Positions 28,039-36,979 are shown, numbered from the stretch's first letter. The stretch: 64,000 nt of DNA from Mesorhizobium japonicum MAFF 303099 (GCF_000009625.1 NC_002678.2:1-64000), one strand, 5' to 3'. Numbers and translations: made by a program. The notes: a model not told the origin generated them from the sequence alone.

Positions 28039-28418
28039 ATGAATGTTCTCGTCCTCGGTGGCTATGGGTTGATCGGGGACGCCGTCATTGGCCGTTTGCT
28101 TCGCGACGGTCATCATGTGACCGGCCTCGGCCGCGATGTTCCGGATGCTGGGCGGCGCCGGCCGGCGGTTCGATGGATCGCGGCGGACATGTCGAAACTG
28201 CTTGCCGCTGAAGACTGGCTGCCGGTGGTTGCGGGCATGGACGCGGTGGTCAAATTCGGATCCGCAATCTGGCGCGGCAGGCGGCCATCGAAAACGCACC
28301 GCTGCCCGCCGAAGAGAAACGCCTGTTTCGCATCTGGTTTGCTTGCGGTTTTCCAGCCTTTGGCGCGGCGCTTGCGATCCTCTGGCCGATGGTGACCCGC
28401 CCCGAACTCGGGTTTTGA
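28039..28418 (+). pseudogene. Chimeric remnant: epimerase N-terminus joined out of frame to a DUF2269-type C-terminus
   Basis: The first 70 or so codons encode an NAD-binding Rossmann start (MNVLVLGGYGLIGDAVIGRLL...VAGMDAVV) of the SDR/NmrA-like epimerase family. Around 28250 the sequence switches: in the +1 frame it reads IRNLARQAAIENAPLP, then EKRLFRIWFACGFPAFG and a hydrophobic end with stop at 28416-28418, a typical C-terminal segment of DUF2269 membrane proteins. The in-frame continuation is an arginine-rich shadow to 28395. An internal deletion removed most of both genes or of one fused gene. No function is expected. Confidence 0.7.
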
Positions 28419-28426
28419 ATGCGGCT

Positions 28427-29053
28427 TCAATCAGCCTTTTCAGACCGCGCAAAGCTCGCACGATCAGCGACGCGCGCATACCAATCCCGCATATCCGCGA
28501 ACCGCGCCAACAGATCGCGCCCTTGCGTGACCTTGACGAAATAGGCGATGATCGGCGCGGCGTGCAGGTCCGCCAGCGTCAGCTGGTCGCCAAGCAGCCA
28601 CGGACCTTGTGCCTTCAGCGATCTCAGCACCTTCAGCACCGTCTCAGCCTGAGCAAGGCCGCTGGCGATCAACGCCCAATCCGGCTCAACCTTTTCCAGG
28701 CGCTCGACGGCAACGTCCCAGACCATGGCGCGGTAGCCATAGGCGTCGAGCATGCCTGTCATCTGGCCCATCCTGGCGCGGCCGCGCGCATCGGCGGGCT
28801 GCAGCGCCGGACCGTCGAAAGCCTCGTCGACATAGCGGGTGATCGCATTCGTCTCGAAGAGGCGAAAACCGTCATGCTCGAAAGCCGGGATGCGGCCGAA
28901 CGGGTGATGTTCCAGGTACCAGGCCGGTATGCCGTCGGCGGCGAAGATGTCGAGCGGCACCAGCTCGTAGTCGACGCCCTTCTCCTCCAGCGCCATCCGC
29001 GCGATGCGTACATAGACGCTGTAGTCCGCGCCATAGAGGATTGGCCTGGTCAT
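28427..29053 (-). CDS. Glutathione S-transferase family protein
   Basis: This 208-residue cytoplasmic GST has an N-terminal thioredoxin-like domain (LYGADYSVYVRIARMALEEKGVDYELV, then the glutathione-binding HPFGRIPAFEHDGFRLFETNAITRYVDEAF around 50-80) and an all-helical C-terminal domain. The catalytic residue is probably the Ser/Tyr in ADYSVY. Substrate is unknown. The MTRPILYG start is chosen; a longer frame would begin inside the icd terminator. Confidence 0.9.
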   Translation of the reverse strand: MTRPILYGADYSVYVRIARMALEEKGVDYELVPLDIFAADGIPAWYLEHHPFGRIPAFEHDGFRLFETNAITRYVDEAFDGPALQPADARGRARMGQMTGMLDAYGYRAMVWDVAVERLEKVEPDWALIASGLAQAETVLKVLRSLKAQGPWLLGDQLTLADLHAAPIIAYFVKVTQGRDLLARFADMRDWYARVADRASFARSEKAD

Positions 29054-29081
29054 GCTGTCAGCTCTTCGCTTTCGCTGGCCC

Positions 29082-29111
29082 AAAAAAGCGAAGGCTCCTT
29101 TCGGAGCCTTC
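29082..29111 (-). terminator. Rho-independent terminator of icd
   Basis: On the minus strand GAAGGCTCC (29111-29103) pairs with GGAGCCTTC (29098-29090) across a GAAA loop and is followed by GC and six T (29087-29082). Confidence 0.88.
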
Positions 29112-29132
29112 GGCATGTGGAAATCTGGGTTC

Positions 29133-30344
29133 TTACGCCATCGCCTTCTGCAAGTTTTCGTCGATCTTGTCGAGGAAGCCGGTGGTCGAGAGCCAGGGCT
29201 GATCGGGACCGATCAACAGCGACAGGTCCTTGGTCATGAAGCCGGACTCGACGGTCTGGATACAGACCTTTTCCAGCGTCTCGGCAAAGCGCTTCAGCTC
29301 CGCATTGTCGTCGAGCTTGGCGCGGTGGGCCAGCCCGCGCGTCCAGGCGAAGATCGAGGCGATCGAATTGGTCGAGGTTTCCTCGCCCTTCTGGTGCTGG
29401 CGGTAGTGGCGGGTTACGGTGCCGTGCGCGGCTTCGGCTTCCACCGTCTTGCCGTCCGGCGTCATCAGCACCGAAGTCATAAGGCCGAGCGAGCCGAAAC
29501 CTTGCGCCACGGTATCGGACTGGACGTCGCCGTCATAGTTCTTGCAGGCCCAGACATAGCCGCCCGACCATTTCAGACTGGACGCCACCATGTCGTCGAT
29601 CAGGCGGTGTTCGTACCACAGCTTCTTCGACTTGAAGTCGGCCTCGAATTCAGCCTCGTAGACTTCCTGGAAAATGTCCTTGAAGCGGCCGTCATAGGCT
29701 TTCAGGATGGTGTTCTTGGTCGACAGATAGACCGGATAGTTGCGCAGCAGGCCGTAATTCAGCGAGGCGCGGGCAAACTCGCGGATCGACTCGTCGAGAT
29801 TGTACATGGCCATGGCGACGCCGGCGCCGGGTGCGTCGAACACGTCATGCTCGATGACCTTTCCGTCTTCACCGACGAACTTGATCGTCAGCTTGCCCTT
29901 GCCGGGGAAGCGGAAATCGGTGGCGCGGTACTGGTCGCCGAAGGCGTGGCGGCCGACGATGATCGGCTTGGTCCAGCCGGGCACCAGGCGCGGCACGTTC
30001 TTCATGATGATCGGCTCGCGGAAGATGGTGCCGCCAAGGATGTTGCGGATGGTGCCATTCGGCGACTTCCACATCTTCTTCAGCTTGAACTCCTCGACGC
30101 GCTGTTCGTCGGGGGTGATCGTCGCGCACTTCACGCCGACGCCGTATTTCTTGATGGCGTTGGCCGAATCGATGGTCACCTGGTCGTTGGTGGCGTCACG
30201 ATGCTCGATGCCGAGATCGTAATATTCGAGCTTCAGGTCGAGATAAGGGTGGATCAGCTTGTCCTTGATGAACTGCCAGATGATGCGGGTCATCTCGTCG
30301 CCGTCGAGCTCGACGACCGGGTTCGCCACCTTGATCTTCGCCAT
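29133..30344 (-). CDS. icd: NADP-dependent isocitrate dehydrogenase
   Basis: This TCA-cycle enzyme oxidatively decarboxylates isocitrate to 2-oxoglutarate with NADP. At 403 residues it belongs to the homodimeric, eukaryote-like type II group. Signatures include [17 protein letters not shown] at the N-terminus, the substrate-binding [20 protein letters not shown] (about 95-115), [25 protein letters not shown] (about 270) and [30 protein letters not shown] (about 310). It is monocistronic, with its own terminator. Confidence 0.97.
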   Translation of the reverse strand: MAKIKVANPVVELDGDEMTRIIWQFIKDKLIHPYLDLKLEYYDLGIEHRDATNDQVTIDSANAIKKYGVGVKCATITPDEQRVEEFKLKKMWKSPNGTIRNILGGTIFREPIIMKNVPRLVPGWTKPIIVGRHAFGDQYRATDFRFPGKGKLTIKFVGEDGKVIEHDVFDAPGAGVAMAMYNLDESIREFARASLNYGLLRNYPVYLSTKNTILKAYDGRFKDIFQEVYEAEFEADFKSKKLWYEHRLIDDMVASSLKWSGGYVWACKNYDGDVQSDTVAQGFGSLGLMTSVLMTPDGKTVEAEAAHGTVTRHYRQHQKGEETSTNSIASIFAWTRGLAHRAKLDDNAELKRFAETLEKVCIQTVESGFMTKDLSLLIGPDQPWLSTTGFLDKIDENLQKAMA

Positions 30345-30470
30345 GGAAAGAATGCCTCGTTCAACAGTTGGGGGATGGCGGGGCCGGCCCCGCCAGGATA
30401 GGGACTTCGCCTATAGCAAAGCGATCCGGGCGGCGCAAACCTGGGCAATGCGGAAGCAGGCTGCTGCCGG

Positions 30471-30540
30471 CGCAATTCCAGGAAAGTGTGAAGCGGTTTT
30501 TCGTTCGAAGTTGCCGTAAAACAAGGGGACAGAGCGGTTC
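30471..30540. repeat. Dispersed palindromic repeat, copy A (about 70 bases)
   Basis: It begins CGCAATTCCAGGAAAGTGTG and ends AGAGCGGTTC, and matches copy B at 56267-56342 through most of its length (shared CAATTCCAGGAAA, GTGTG.AGC.GTTTT, CG.A.TTGC, AAGG, AGAGCGG). It lies upstream of icd and belongs to the AAAAGTG...CGGTTTT palindrome family. Confidence 0.7.
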
Positions 30541-30582
30541 GGCATTTCCGCGAAACGGTGAGGCGATCCAGCAATCGTGAAC

Positions 30583-30624
30583 AAAAAACGATGCCGCACT
30601 GCCCATCGAGAGGCAGGCGGCATC
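30583..30624 (-). terminator. Terminator of the beta-helix gene
   Basis: On the minus strand GATGCCGC (30624-30617) pairs with GCGGCATC (30597-30590), extended inside by CTGCC/GGCAG, and six T follow (30588-30583). The plus strand also has a T-rich tail, so it may work both ways. Confidence 0.8.
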
Positions 30625-30661
30625 GCCTTTGTTTCATGCGCCGCACCCAGGCGGCTGGCGC

Positions 30662-31639
30662 TTATTGCAGCGGCGTGCCGCCAGGGCCCGGGAAGGCCGT
30701 GATCGGAGTGCCGTCAGCCACGTTGCCGGAGATCATGTTGTTCTTGAACGACTGGACGGCGCCGCTGCCGGTGTTGCTGACCCCGGTGACATTGCCGAAC
30801 ACGGTCGAGGCGCCGAGAAAGGCGATGGCGCTGCCGGCGCCGCTGGCGGCGGCGCCGTTGGCATTGACTCCGATGCCGGCATTGGAACTGATCGTGGTGT
30901 TGACGATCGTCGCGCGTACCGACGATGCCGCGGCGACGGACTTGACCGCCACCCCGTTGCCAGTGTTGCCGCTGACCAGGCTGTCGGTCAGTGCCATATT
31001 CATGGCGGAGGTGTTGCCGGTGCCGTCGACAAGAATGCCATTGGCGCTGTTGGTCAGTTCCACCCTGGACAGGATGGCATTGATGCCAACGGCGCCAGTC
31101 GTTTTGATAAGAATGGCGCCACCGACTGCCTCGGCTATCCGCGTATTGCTGATGTAGAGTTCGCTGGCCCCGTTGGGAAGAAATTCGACGCCATTGCTGG
31201 TCACCCGCTCGATGTTGCAGTCCTCGATATGCAGTTGACCTTGGCCGGTCATCCGCACGCCGTCGAGTCCGGTGCCCGCGCCGTCTATGTCGAGGCCGCG
31301 AAGATGCACGACGGAGCCGACAGGCGTATTGACGACGATGCCGTTCACGAGCGCCGAAAGCACACCGCCTTCGGTGGTTTTGCAGTCGATGGTGATGGAT
31401 TTGGTGATGGTGACTGTGCCAAATCCGCCCGGGTCCAGACAGTTGATCTCGCCGGCCGTCGCCGTCTTCGAGATGGCGCCGGCAAACGTCTTACAAGGTG
31501 CCGTTCGGCTGCACGGATCGGCGTCGTTGCCGACGCCGGAAACCCAGGTCCGTGTCGCTTGCGCGGAAGCCGGAGCAATCAGGAAGACTGATGCCAGAAG
31601 TAACACCGCGATTGAAAGGAAAAACCGTAAGACGTTCAT
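30662..31639 (-). CDS. Exported right-handed beta-helix protein
   Basis: This 325-residue protein has a Sec signal peptide (MNVLRFFLSIAVLLLASVFLIAPASA-QA, cleavage near 27). The mature N-terminus is TRTWVSGVGNDADPCSRTAPCKTFAGAISKT, a conserved opening seen in many rhizobial secreted proteins, with cysteines at about 42, 47 and 66 that could form disulfides. The rest is parallel beta-helix-like, with repeated short strands and many N, G, T and S residues. A strong AGGAGG precedes the start. A carbohydrate-binding or surface role is plausible but unproven. Confidence 0.8.
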   Translation of the reverse strand: MNVLRFFLSIAVLLLASVFLIAPASAQATRTWVSGVGNDADPCSRTAPCKTFAGAISKTATAGEINCLDPGGFGTVTITKSITIDCKTTEGGVLSALVNGIVVNTPVGSVVHLRGLDIDGAGTGLDGVRMTGQGQLHIEDCNIERVTSNGVEFLPNGASELYISNTRIAEAVGGAILIKTTGAVGINAILSRVELTNSANGILVDGTGNTSAMNMALTDSLVSGNTGNGVAVKSVAAASSVRATIVNTTISSNAGIGVNANGAAASGAGSAIAFLGASTVFGNVTGVSNTGSGAVQSFKNNMISGNVADGTPITAFPGPGGTPLQ

Positions 31640-32190
31640 TTGCCCCTCCTGAAGTCTAGCCAACACCTTTGTCGGCCATTGAAAACCCGTGTCGAAACGC
31701 TTGGGGCATAGATAAATGACAGAAGCGTGCAAGACACGCTCCATCTTCAAAATGCGTTTACCGATACAGCTTGACCCCAAGCGGTTTTGATATTGCAATT
31801 TTCTAAGATGATGTCACAGAGACGGCCGGCCGCATCGCCGTATTTAACTATACATATAGCTAATAGGTTATTTCTGTAACCGGAAGATGTCGCCGATAAA
31901 AATAAGGCAGAGCCATCACGGAGTATAGGGTTGGATAGCGTGTCGTTGGCAGAGCGGCCGCGATGCCCACATCTCAACCATCTTTTGAGAAGATGCAGCA
32001 CGTGGCTCGTCTGCTTGTACGGGCGCGTGACCATTTGCTCCAGCCCGCCGGTGGAGCGAATTGGGATTTTTCCCGCAAACACAGGGGTGGCGAGACAAGG
32101 CTATTTGTCGCCAGGTCACCGACAACTCTTCAAAAAGCCGTATCGATATGGCAGGACGCGGTGACCTCGTAGCGCAATCATCTGGAACAC
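31640..32190. other. 551-base intergenic region without recognisable genes
   Basis: The stretch separates the divergent beta-helix and trmJ genes. Its left half (about 31730-31900) is much more AT-rich than the genome around it. Several short open frames exist on both strands, but none has a ribosome binding site, codon bias or familiar motif. I see no tRNA or mobile element in it. Confidence 0.4.
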
Positions 32191-33102
32191 ATGACCGGAA
32201 AAGACTTTCAGCGTGGCCCCGGCGGTCCGGCGATCATCCTCGTCGAGCCGCAGCTTGGCGAGAACATCGGCATGGTCGCGCGCGCCATGGCCAATTTCGG
32301 CCTGTCGGAACTGCGTCTGGTCAATCCGCGCGACGGCTGGCCGAGCGAGAAGGCGCGCGCCGCCGCGAGCCGCGCCGACCATGTCATCGATGCCGTGAAG
32401 GTGTTCGACGATCTGGCCTCGGCGCTTGCCGACCTCAATTTCGTTTTCGCCACCACCGCCAGGCAGCGCGATGGCTTCAAGGCGGTGCGCGGCCCCGTTG
32501 AGGCGGGCAGGGTGCTGCGCGCCCGCCATGGCATGGGGCAGCGCACCGGCATCCTGTTCGGCCGCGAGCGCTTCGGCCTCTACAATGACGAGGTCGGACT
32601 TGCCGACGAGATCGTCACCTTTCCCGTCGATCCTGATTTCTCCTCGCTCAACATCGCTCAGGCCGCGCTGCTGATGTCCTATGAGTGGATGAAGTCCGGC
32701 CTCGAGGACGAGACCAAAACCAATTTTTCAGGGCCGGAGATGAAGCCGGCCAGCAAGGAAGAATTGCATGGTCTGTTCGCCTATCTCGAAGGCGCGTTGG
32801 AAGCGCGCGGCTATTTCCGGCCGGCGCCGAAGAAGCCGAAAATGGTCGACAATCTGCGCGCCGTGCTGACGCGCGCCGGCTTTGCCGAGCCGGAGCTGAA
32901 GGTGCTGCGCGGCATCATTTCCTCGCTGGACAGGTTCTCGCCGGCAATGCCGCGCGGCGATGGCTCGCCGGGCGATGATCCAAGGCGGCTTCCGGCCGCC
33001 GCGCGCGCGGGGAAGGCAGACGCCGATCGCCAGGTGCGCAAGCCTGCCGGTGATGATGAGGACGCGCCGCCGCTGGGCGGCAAGGGAACCGACAATGACT
33101 GA
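32191..33102 (+). CDS. trmJ: tRNA (cytidine/uridine-32-2'-O)-methyltransferase TrmJ-like
   Basis: This SPOUT-class RNA methyltransferase has 303 residues. Signature segments are [25 protein letters not shown] (about 12-36, motif 1), [47 protein letters not shown] (about 120-170, the SAM-binding knot), and a C-terminal region ending in a charged, disordered tail of about 50 residues. It methylates position 32 of some tRNAs. Its last eight bases overlap murI. Confidence 0.92.
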   Translation: MTGKDFQRGPGGPAIILVEPQLGENIGMVARAMANFGLSELRLVNPRDGWPSEKARAAASRADHVIDAVKVFDDLASALADLNFVFATTARQRDGFKAVRGPVEAGRVLRARHGMGQRTGILFGRERFGLYNDEVGLADEIVTFPVDPDFSSLNIAQAALLMSYEWMKSGLEDETKTNFSGPEMKPASKEELHGLFAYLEGALEARGYFRPAPKKPKMVDNLRAVLTRAGFAEPELKVLRGIISSLDRFSPAMPRGDGSPGDDPRRLPAAARAGKADADRQVRKPAGDDEDAPPLGGKGTDND

Positions 33103-33883
33103 CCAGCCGATCCTGATGTTCGATTCCGGCGTCGGCGGTTTGACCGTGCTGCGCGAGGCGCGCGTGCTGATGCCGGACCGGCGCTTCGTCTATGTCGCGG
33201 ACGATGCGGCCTTTCCTTTCGGCGCCTGGGAGGAACCGGCGCTACGCACCCATATACTCGATCTCTTCGTCAAATTGCTGGACCGGTTTGCGCCTGCGAT
33301 TTCCGTCATTGCCTGTAACACCGCCTCGACGCTGGTGATCGATGCGCTGCGCGAGAGATTTCCGGGCCATCCCTTTGTCGGCACCGTGCCGGCGGTCAAG
33401 CCGGCGGCGGAGCGCACGCGCTCCGGCCTGGTTTCGGTGCTGGCGACGCCGGGTACGGTGAAGCGGCAATACACGCGCGACCTGATCAGCAAATGGGCGC
33501 AGAAATGCCATGTCCGCCTGGTGGGCAGCGACAGGCTGGCGGGCCTTGCCGAAGTCTATATGCGCGAGGGTTTTGTCGACGAGGAAGCCGTGCGCGCCGA
33601 GATCGCGCCCTGTTTCATGGAACATGAGGGGCTCAGGACCGACATTGTCGTGCTGGCCTGCACCCACTACCCTTTTCTGGTCAACCGCATGCGCAAGACC
33701 GCGCCCTGGCCTGTCGACTGGATCGATCCGGCCGAAGCGATCGCCCGGCGAGCCCTTTCGCTGCTGCCGCCCGTCGACGGGGCGCTGCCGCAAGGCGAGC
33801 CCGATATCGCTGTCTTCACCTCAGGCAAGACGGATTTCGCCATCGGCCGGCTGATGCAGGGCTTTGGACTGTCCGTGAGGTAA
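33095..33883 (+). CDS. murI: Glutamate racemase
   Basis: MurI converts L-glutamate to D-glutamate for peptidoglycan. The 262-residue protein has [13 protein letters not shown] near the N-terminus, the first catalytic cysteine in VIACNTAST (about 73), the second in [14 protein letters not shown] (about 185), and [11 protein letters not shown]. The start ATG 33095 lies inside trmJ. The stop TAA runs directly into a large palindrome. Confidence 0.95.
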   Translation: MTDQPILMFDSGVGGLTVLREARVLMPDRRFVYVADDAAFPFGAWEEPALRTHILDLFVKLLDRFAPAISVIACNTASTLVIDALRERFPGHPFVGTVPAVKPAAERTRSGLVSVLATPGTVKRQYTRDLISKWAQKCHVRLVGSDRLAGLAEVYMREGFVDEEAVRAEIAPCFMEHEGLRTDIVVLACTHYPFLVNRMRKTAPWPVDWIDPAEAIARRALSLLPPVDGALPQGEPDIAVFTSGKTDFAIGRLMQGFGLSVR

Positions 33884-33930
33884 TGCATGTCGCCCAAAAG
33901 TGACCTCGGTTTTGGGAAAACGACATGCAT
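33883..33930. repeat. 48-base palindromic intergenic repeat (family member)
   Basis: Outer arms ATGCATGTCG (33883-33892) and CGACATGCAT (33921-33930) and inner arms CCCAAAA (33893-33899) and TTTTGGG (33910-33916) pair perfectly, with four unpaired A on the right side. It begins at the last base of the murI stop codon and may act as a bidirectional end structure between murI and the convergent ribonuclease gene. Confidence 0.75.
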
Positions 33931-33965
33931 AAAATCAAGACCTAAAGCGGCGGAACGCCAGCTGC

Positions 33966-35348
33966 TCAAACAGGTTCGAAGACGATGCTGCGTTGATCCG
34001 GATCGGCCGAGGCCAGCTTTAGCATCACTCTGTCGCCCTGTCTGAGACCGGAGGCCTTTACGGTGGCGACGACAGGCATGTCGGCAAGCTGAACGCGCAC
34101 ACCATGGTCGACGAAGTCGGTGACAACGGCTTTGAACGTTTCCCCTTCGCGTCCGCTGAGCATGACCGCCTCGGCAAGGTCGATGGCCGCATGGTTTATC
34201 TGTGAAGCGCGGGCATCCGCACGTCCCATCACCTTCGGCAGCCCAGCGAACGCATCGGTGACGGCCTGCGGCACGGCCTGGCCGTTGGCGATCGCCAGCG
34301 CGCAGCGCACGACATAACGATCGGCCAACCGCCTGAGTGGCGCGGTTGCATGGGCATAGGTCGCGGCCATCGCCTCGTGCCAGGGGACAACGCCTTCCTG
34401 GTAGGGCTGGTAGGACGCGCCATTGCCCGCGCGGCGGATTTCCAGCATCAACGCCGCCTGTTTCGGATCAGCCGGATCGAGTGTGCGCTGGTAGTCGCGC
34501 AGGCTGGTCGAGGCCGGCCAGGACAGGCCGAGCGCCTGTGCCGCGTTGCGCAGTCTCTGCTCCTTGGGATCGTCCGGCCCAGACATTACCCGGAACAGCC
34601 CGGTCTTGTGCGTCAGCATGGCGTCGGCGATCGCCATGTTGGCGGCCAGCGAAAGCGCGGCGTTGTCCTGCTCTGATTGCAATATCGGCCTGAACGAAAG
34701 CCGGAATGTGCCGTCGGCGAGCCTTTCCACCTCCTGCTCGGGCGGGTCGACGCGGGAAGCGCCGCGACGCTCTTCGTTTGCCGCCATGCGCCGCGCCATT
34801 TCGGCGAAGTCGGCCGGAACGTCGGAGGCCTTTACGCTGTCATAGGCAAGCTTCGCGCGGCTTTGGATGATTGCCCGCTCCGCGCCGTCCAGTTTCGTCG
34901 CCCCGTCCTCGGCGACCCGAACGGTGAAGACAACGGCTGGACGTGGTCCGTCCGGCAGCAGGCTCGCCGCGCCCTCCGCAATTGCCGGCGGGTAGAGTCC
35001 GGCCTTGCCATCCGGCAGGTACAGCGTCTCGCCCCGCGCCCAGGCTTCGCGATCGAGCGCGTCGCCGTCCTCGACGAACCAGGCCACGTCGGCAATGGCA
35101 TAATGCAGCAGAAGATCACTGCTGCTCGCCTCGATCGAGAACGCCTGGTCAAGATCGGTGGAGGCAGCCGGATCGAGCGTGACAAAGGGCATCGCGGTTC
35201 GATCGACATGCTGGTTCGGCACACGTCTGGCCGCCGTCTCGGCCGCGGCCACTACGTCTACCGGAAATCCACCCGGCACGTGGAATTCGGTGCGGATTTT
35301 CGCCAGGCCGGCGGAAAGCGCTTGCGAGGGGTCTGTCAGAGACTTCAT
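33966..35348 (-). CDS. RNB-domain ribonuclease (RNase II/R family, short form)
   Basis: This 460-residue protein holds the RNB catalytic core: DRTAMPFVTLDPAASTDLDQAFSIE (about 47-72, the metal-binding Asp cluster), then YAIADVAWFVEDGDALDREAWARGETLYLPD and the C-terminal ATAPLRRLADRYV (about 335, the usual 'ApLRRyaD' motif). The N-terminal cold-shock domains and most of the C-terminal S1 domain of RNase II/R are missing or reduced, a short form seen across Rhizobiales. It should degrade RNA 3' to 5'. Confidence 0.9.
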   Translation of the reverse strand: MKSLTDPSQALSAGLAKIRTEFHVPGGFPVDVVAAAETAARRVPNQHVDRTAMPFVTLDPAASTDLDQAFSIEASSSDLLLHYAIADVAWFVEDGDALDREAWARGETLYLPDGKAGLYPPAIAEGAASLLPDGPRPAVVFTVRVAEDGATKLDGAERAIIQSRAKLAYDSVKASDVPADFAEMARRMAANEERRGASRVDPPEQEVERLADGTFRLSFRPILQSEQDNAALSLAANMAIADAMLTHKTGLFRVMSGPDDPKEQRLRNAAQALGLSWPASTSLRDYQRTLDPADPKQAALMLEIRRAGNGASYQPYQEGVVPWHEAMAATYAHATAPLRRLADRYVVRCALAIANGQAVPQAVTDAFAGLPKVMGRADARASQINHAAIDLAEAVMLSGREGETFKAVVTDFVDHGVRVQLADMPVVATVKASGLRQGDRVMLKLASADPDQRSIVFEPV

Positions 35349-35459
35349 TCAGCCGTCCTACACCAGGGCTCCGGACACGGGAAGGCTGCCGACGAAATCG
35401 TCAAAGCCAGCCGCCTGACGGGCTGCCAGCGGCCGACTGAGAACTGGGCCACTGGCGCT

Positions 35460-35484
35460 GGAACCGCCGCCGAAGCGCGGCGTT
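35460..35484 (+). promoter_or_regulatory. EcfG (general stress sigma)-type promoter before the DUF3008 gene
   Basis: GGAAC (35460-35464), a 16-base spacer and CGTT (35481-35484) match the alphaproteobacterial EcfG/RpoE2 consensus GGAAC-N16/17-CGTT. The expected start site at about 35491 leaves a short leader of about 20 bases with AAAGGAG before ATG 35512. Confidence 0.7.
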
Positions 35485-35511
35485 TCTCCTAACGGCAAAG
35501 GAGAAACCGCC

Positions 35512-35700
35512 ATGCCAGCCACCTCGAAAGCTCAGCAGAAAGCCGCCGGCGCCGCACTCTCCGCCAAGCGCGGCGAGACGAAAAAGAGCGAACTCAAAGG
35601 CGCTTCCAAAGGGATGTACGAATCCATGAGCGAGAAGCAGCTCGAGGAATTCGCCGAGACCAAGCGCAAAGGGCTGCCGGAAAAAAAGTCGAAAGACTGA
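35512..35700 (+). CDS. DUF3008-type small basic protein
   Basis: This 62-residue highly charged protein (MPATSKAQQKAAGAALSAKRG, then KKSELKGASKGMYESMSEKQLEEFAETKRKGLPEKK) matches the small DUF3008 family by its 'SKAQQKAAGAAL-AKRG' start and 'SM-EKQLEEFA-TKRKGLP' end. Function is unknown; it is likely cytoplasmic and disordered or helical. AAAGGAG stands eight bases before the ATG. The perfect EcfG-type promoter points to induction in stress or stationary phase. Confidence 0.88.
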   Translation: MPATSKAQQKAAGAALSAKRGETKKSELKGASKGMYESMSEKQLEEFAETKRKGLPEKKSKD

Positions 35701-35731
35701 GTGTCGTTCGCGAAACATCGACCAAACAGGC

Positions 35732-35765
35732 AAGGCCCGCAGCGGAACTGCGGGCCTTTGTTTCT
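35732..35765 (+). terminator. Terminator after the DUF3008 gene
   Basis: AAGGCCCGCAG (35732-35742) pairs perfectly with CTGCGGGCCTT (35748-35758) and is followed by TGTTTC. On the other strand it may also end the convergent small gene. Confidence 0.82.
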
Positions 35766-35796
35766 TCAAGCAAAATCTTCGGGCAAATGTTTTGCC

Positions 35797-35994
35797 TTAC
35801 CAGCGATGGCAGCGCCGTATCCGCTCGACGATTACCCTGCGATGACCGTGCCGCCACACCACTCTCTTCTTGACGATGATGCGACAGACCTGTTTGTGAC
35901 CGTGCCAATGGCGCGCCATTGCCGGCTCCGGCGCAACCGCCATCGATCCGGCAAGCACCGCGGCACCGGCCAGGGTAAGGAAGAACTTCTTCAT
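35797..35994 (-). CDS. Small secreted His/Arg-rich cationic protein
   Basis: This 65-residue precursor begins MKKFFLTLAGAAVLAGSMAV and has a Sec signal peptide cleaved after AMA (about residue 27). The mature peptide of about 38 residues is strongly cationic, with alternating basic and hydrophobic residues, several His and Trp, and two cysteines (VCRII and RRCHRW) that could pair. AGAGGAG precedes the start. I do not know a function; metal binding or cell-envelope association are guesses. Confidence 0.7.
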   Translation of the reverse strand: MKKFFLTLAGAAVLAGSMAVAPEPAMARHWHGHKQVCRIIVKKRVVWRHGHRRVIVERIRRCHRW

Positions 35995-36361
35995 GCTAAT
36001 TGGACTCCTCTTGTTCCAGATCCCTTCCTGGTGCCGCTGGTGCAAACCTTCCGGCACACATTGCTCAACGTCGTGAACGCTATAGGGTCGCGTTGCGCCG
36101 CGCCACTGACAAGCTTGACACCGGTTAAATCTCGGTTTAACCAGCCGCCAACGCCGGGCAGCGATGTCCGGTGTTTGTTTTGTATGCGCAAGACCGGTTG
36201 CCTTGGTTTCTGATCTTGTTTGAACTGACGTGTCCCGTGGGTTTTCCGCCGCGTTGCGTGGGAAAACCCTGTCAGGTCTCGAAAACGGAGGCCAGAGGAG
36301 GGCGCGTTTCCTTCACCCGGACCATGAGGTGCCGGGTGTGTTGTTTTGAAAAGGGAATGCG
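35995..36361. other. 367-base region between the small secreted protein and rpsD
   Basis: It holds a hairpin GGTTAAA / TTTAACC (36123-36142), then the structured rpsD leader (36239-36338) described separately. No coding region is supported. The left 60 bases contain the promoter and ribosome binding site of the minus-strand small gene. Confidence 0.5.
36239..36338 (+). promoter_or_regulatory. Structured leader of rpsD (two hairpins)
   Basis: Hairpin one pairs GGGTTTTCC (36239-36247) with GGAAAACCC (36261-36269). Hairpin two pairs CACCCGG (36314-36320) with CCGGGTG (36332-36338) and is followed by TGTTGTTTTG and the GAAAAGGGA ribosome binding site. Ribosomal protein S4 represses its own synthesis through leader RNA in other bacteria, so this may be an S4 target; no known Rfam class is claimed. 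Confidence 0.5.
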
Positions 36362-36979
36362 ATGAGCAAGCGCGAATCCGCGAAATATAAGATCGACCGC
36401 CGTCTCGGCGAAAATATCTGGGGCCGCCCGAAGTCCCCGGTCAACAAGCGTGAATACGGCCCCGGCCAGCACGGCCAGCGCCGCAAGGGCAAGCTTTCCG
36501 ATTTCGGCCTGCAGCTGCGCGCCAAGCAGAAGCTGAAGGGTCACTATGGCGACGTTTCGGAAAAGCAGTTCCGCAAGGTCTATGAAGAGGCCGACCGCCG
36601 CAAGGGCGACACCTCGGAGAACCTGATCGGCCTGCTCGAATCGCGTCTCGACGCGGTCGTCTACCGCGCCAAGTTCGTCCCGACCATTTTCGCCGCCCGT
36701 CAGTTCGTCAACCACGGCCACGTCAACGTCAACGGCAAGCGCGTCAACATCGGCTCGTACCGCTGCAAGCCGGGCGACGTCATCGAAGTGCGCGAAAAGT
36801 CGAAGCAGCTGGTCATCGTTCTGGAATCGGTCGGCCTCGCCGAGCGCGACGTGCCGGACTACATCGAAGCCGATCACAACAAGATGGTCGCGACCTTCTC
36901 GCGCATCCCCGGCCTGGCGGACGTTCCGTTCGCCGTGCAGATGGAACCGAACCTGGTCGTTGAATTCTATTCGCGCTAA
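36362..36979 (+). CDS. rpsD: 30S ribosomal protein S4
   Basis: This primary 16S rRNA-binding protein and assembly initiator has 205 residues. It shows [58 protein letters not shown], and the S4 RNA-binding domain [45 protein letters not shown] (about 98-142). GAAAAGGGA precedes the ATG. It forms a single-gene transcript bounded by a leader and a terminator. Confidence 0.98.
   Translation: MSKRESAKYKIDRRLGENIWGRPKSPVNKREYGPGQHGQRRKGKLSDFGLQLRAKQKLKGHYGDVSEKQFRKVYEEADRRKGDTSENLIGLLESRLDAVVYRAKFVPTIFAARQFVNHGHVNVNGKRVNIGSYRCKPGDVIEVREKSKQLVIVLESVGLAERDVPDYIEADHNKMVATFSRIPGLADVPFAVQMEPNLVVEFYSR

Noticed and set aside
31747..32082. A 111-codon minus-strand frame in the AT-rich gap before trmJ.
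   Set aside because: No coding bias or start signal, and no recognisable domain.
35482..35507. A 9-base hairpin (GTTTCTCCT / AGGAGAAAC) that would hide the DUF3008 ribosome binding site, like an RNA thermometer.
   Set aside because: The left arm overlaps the CGTT -10 element and ends before the expected transcript start, so the mRNA would not contain it.
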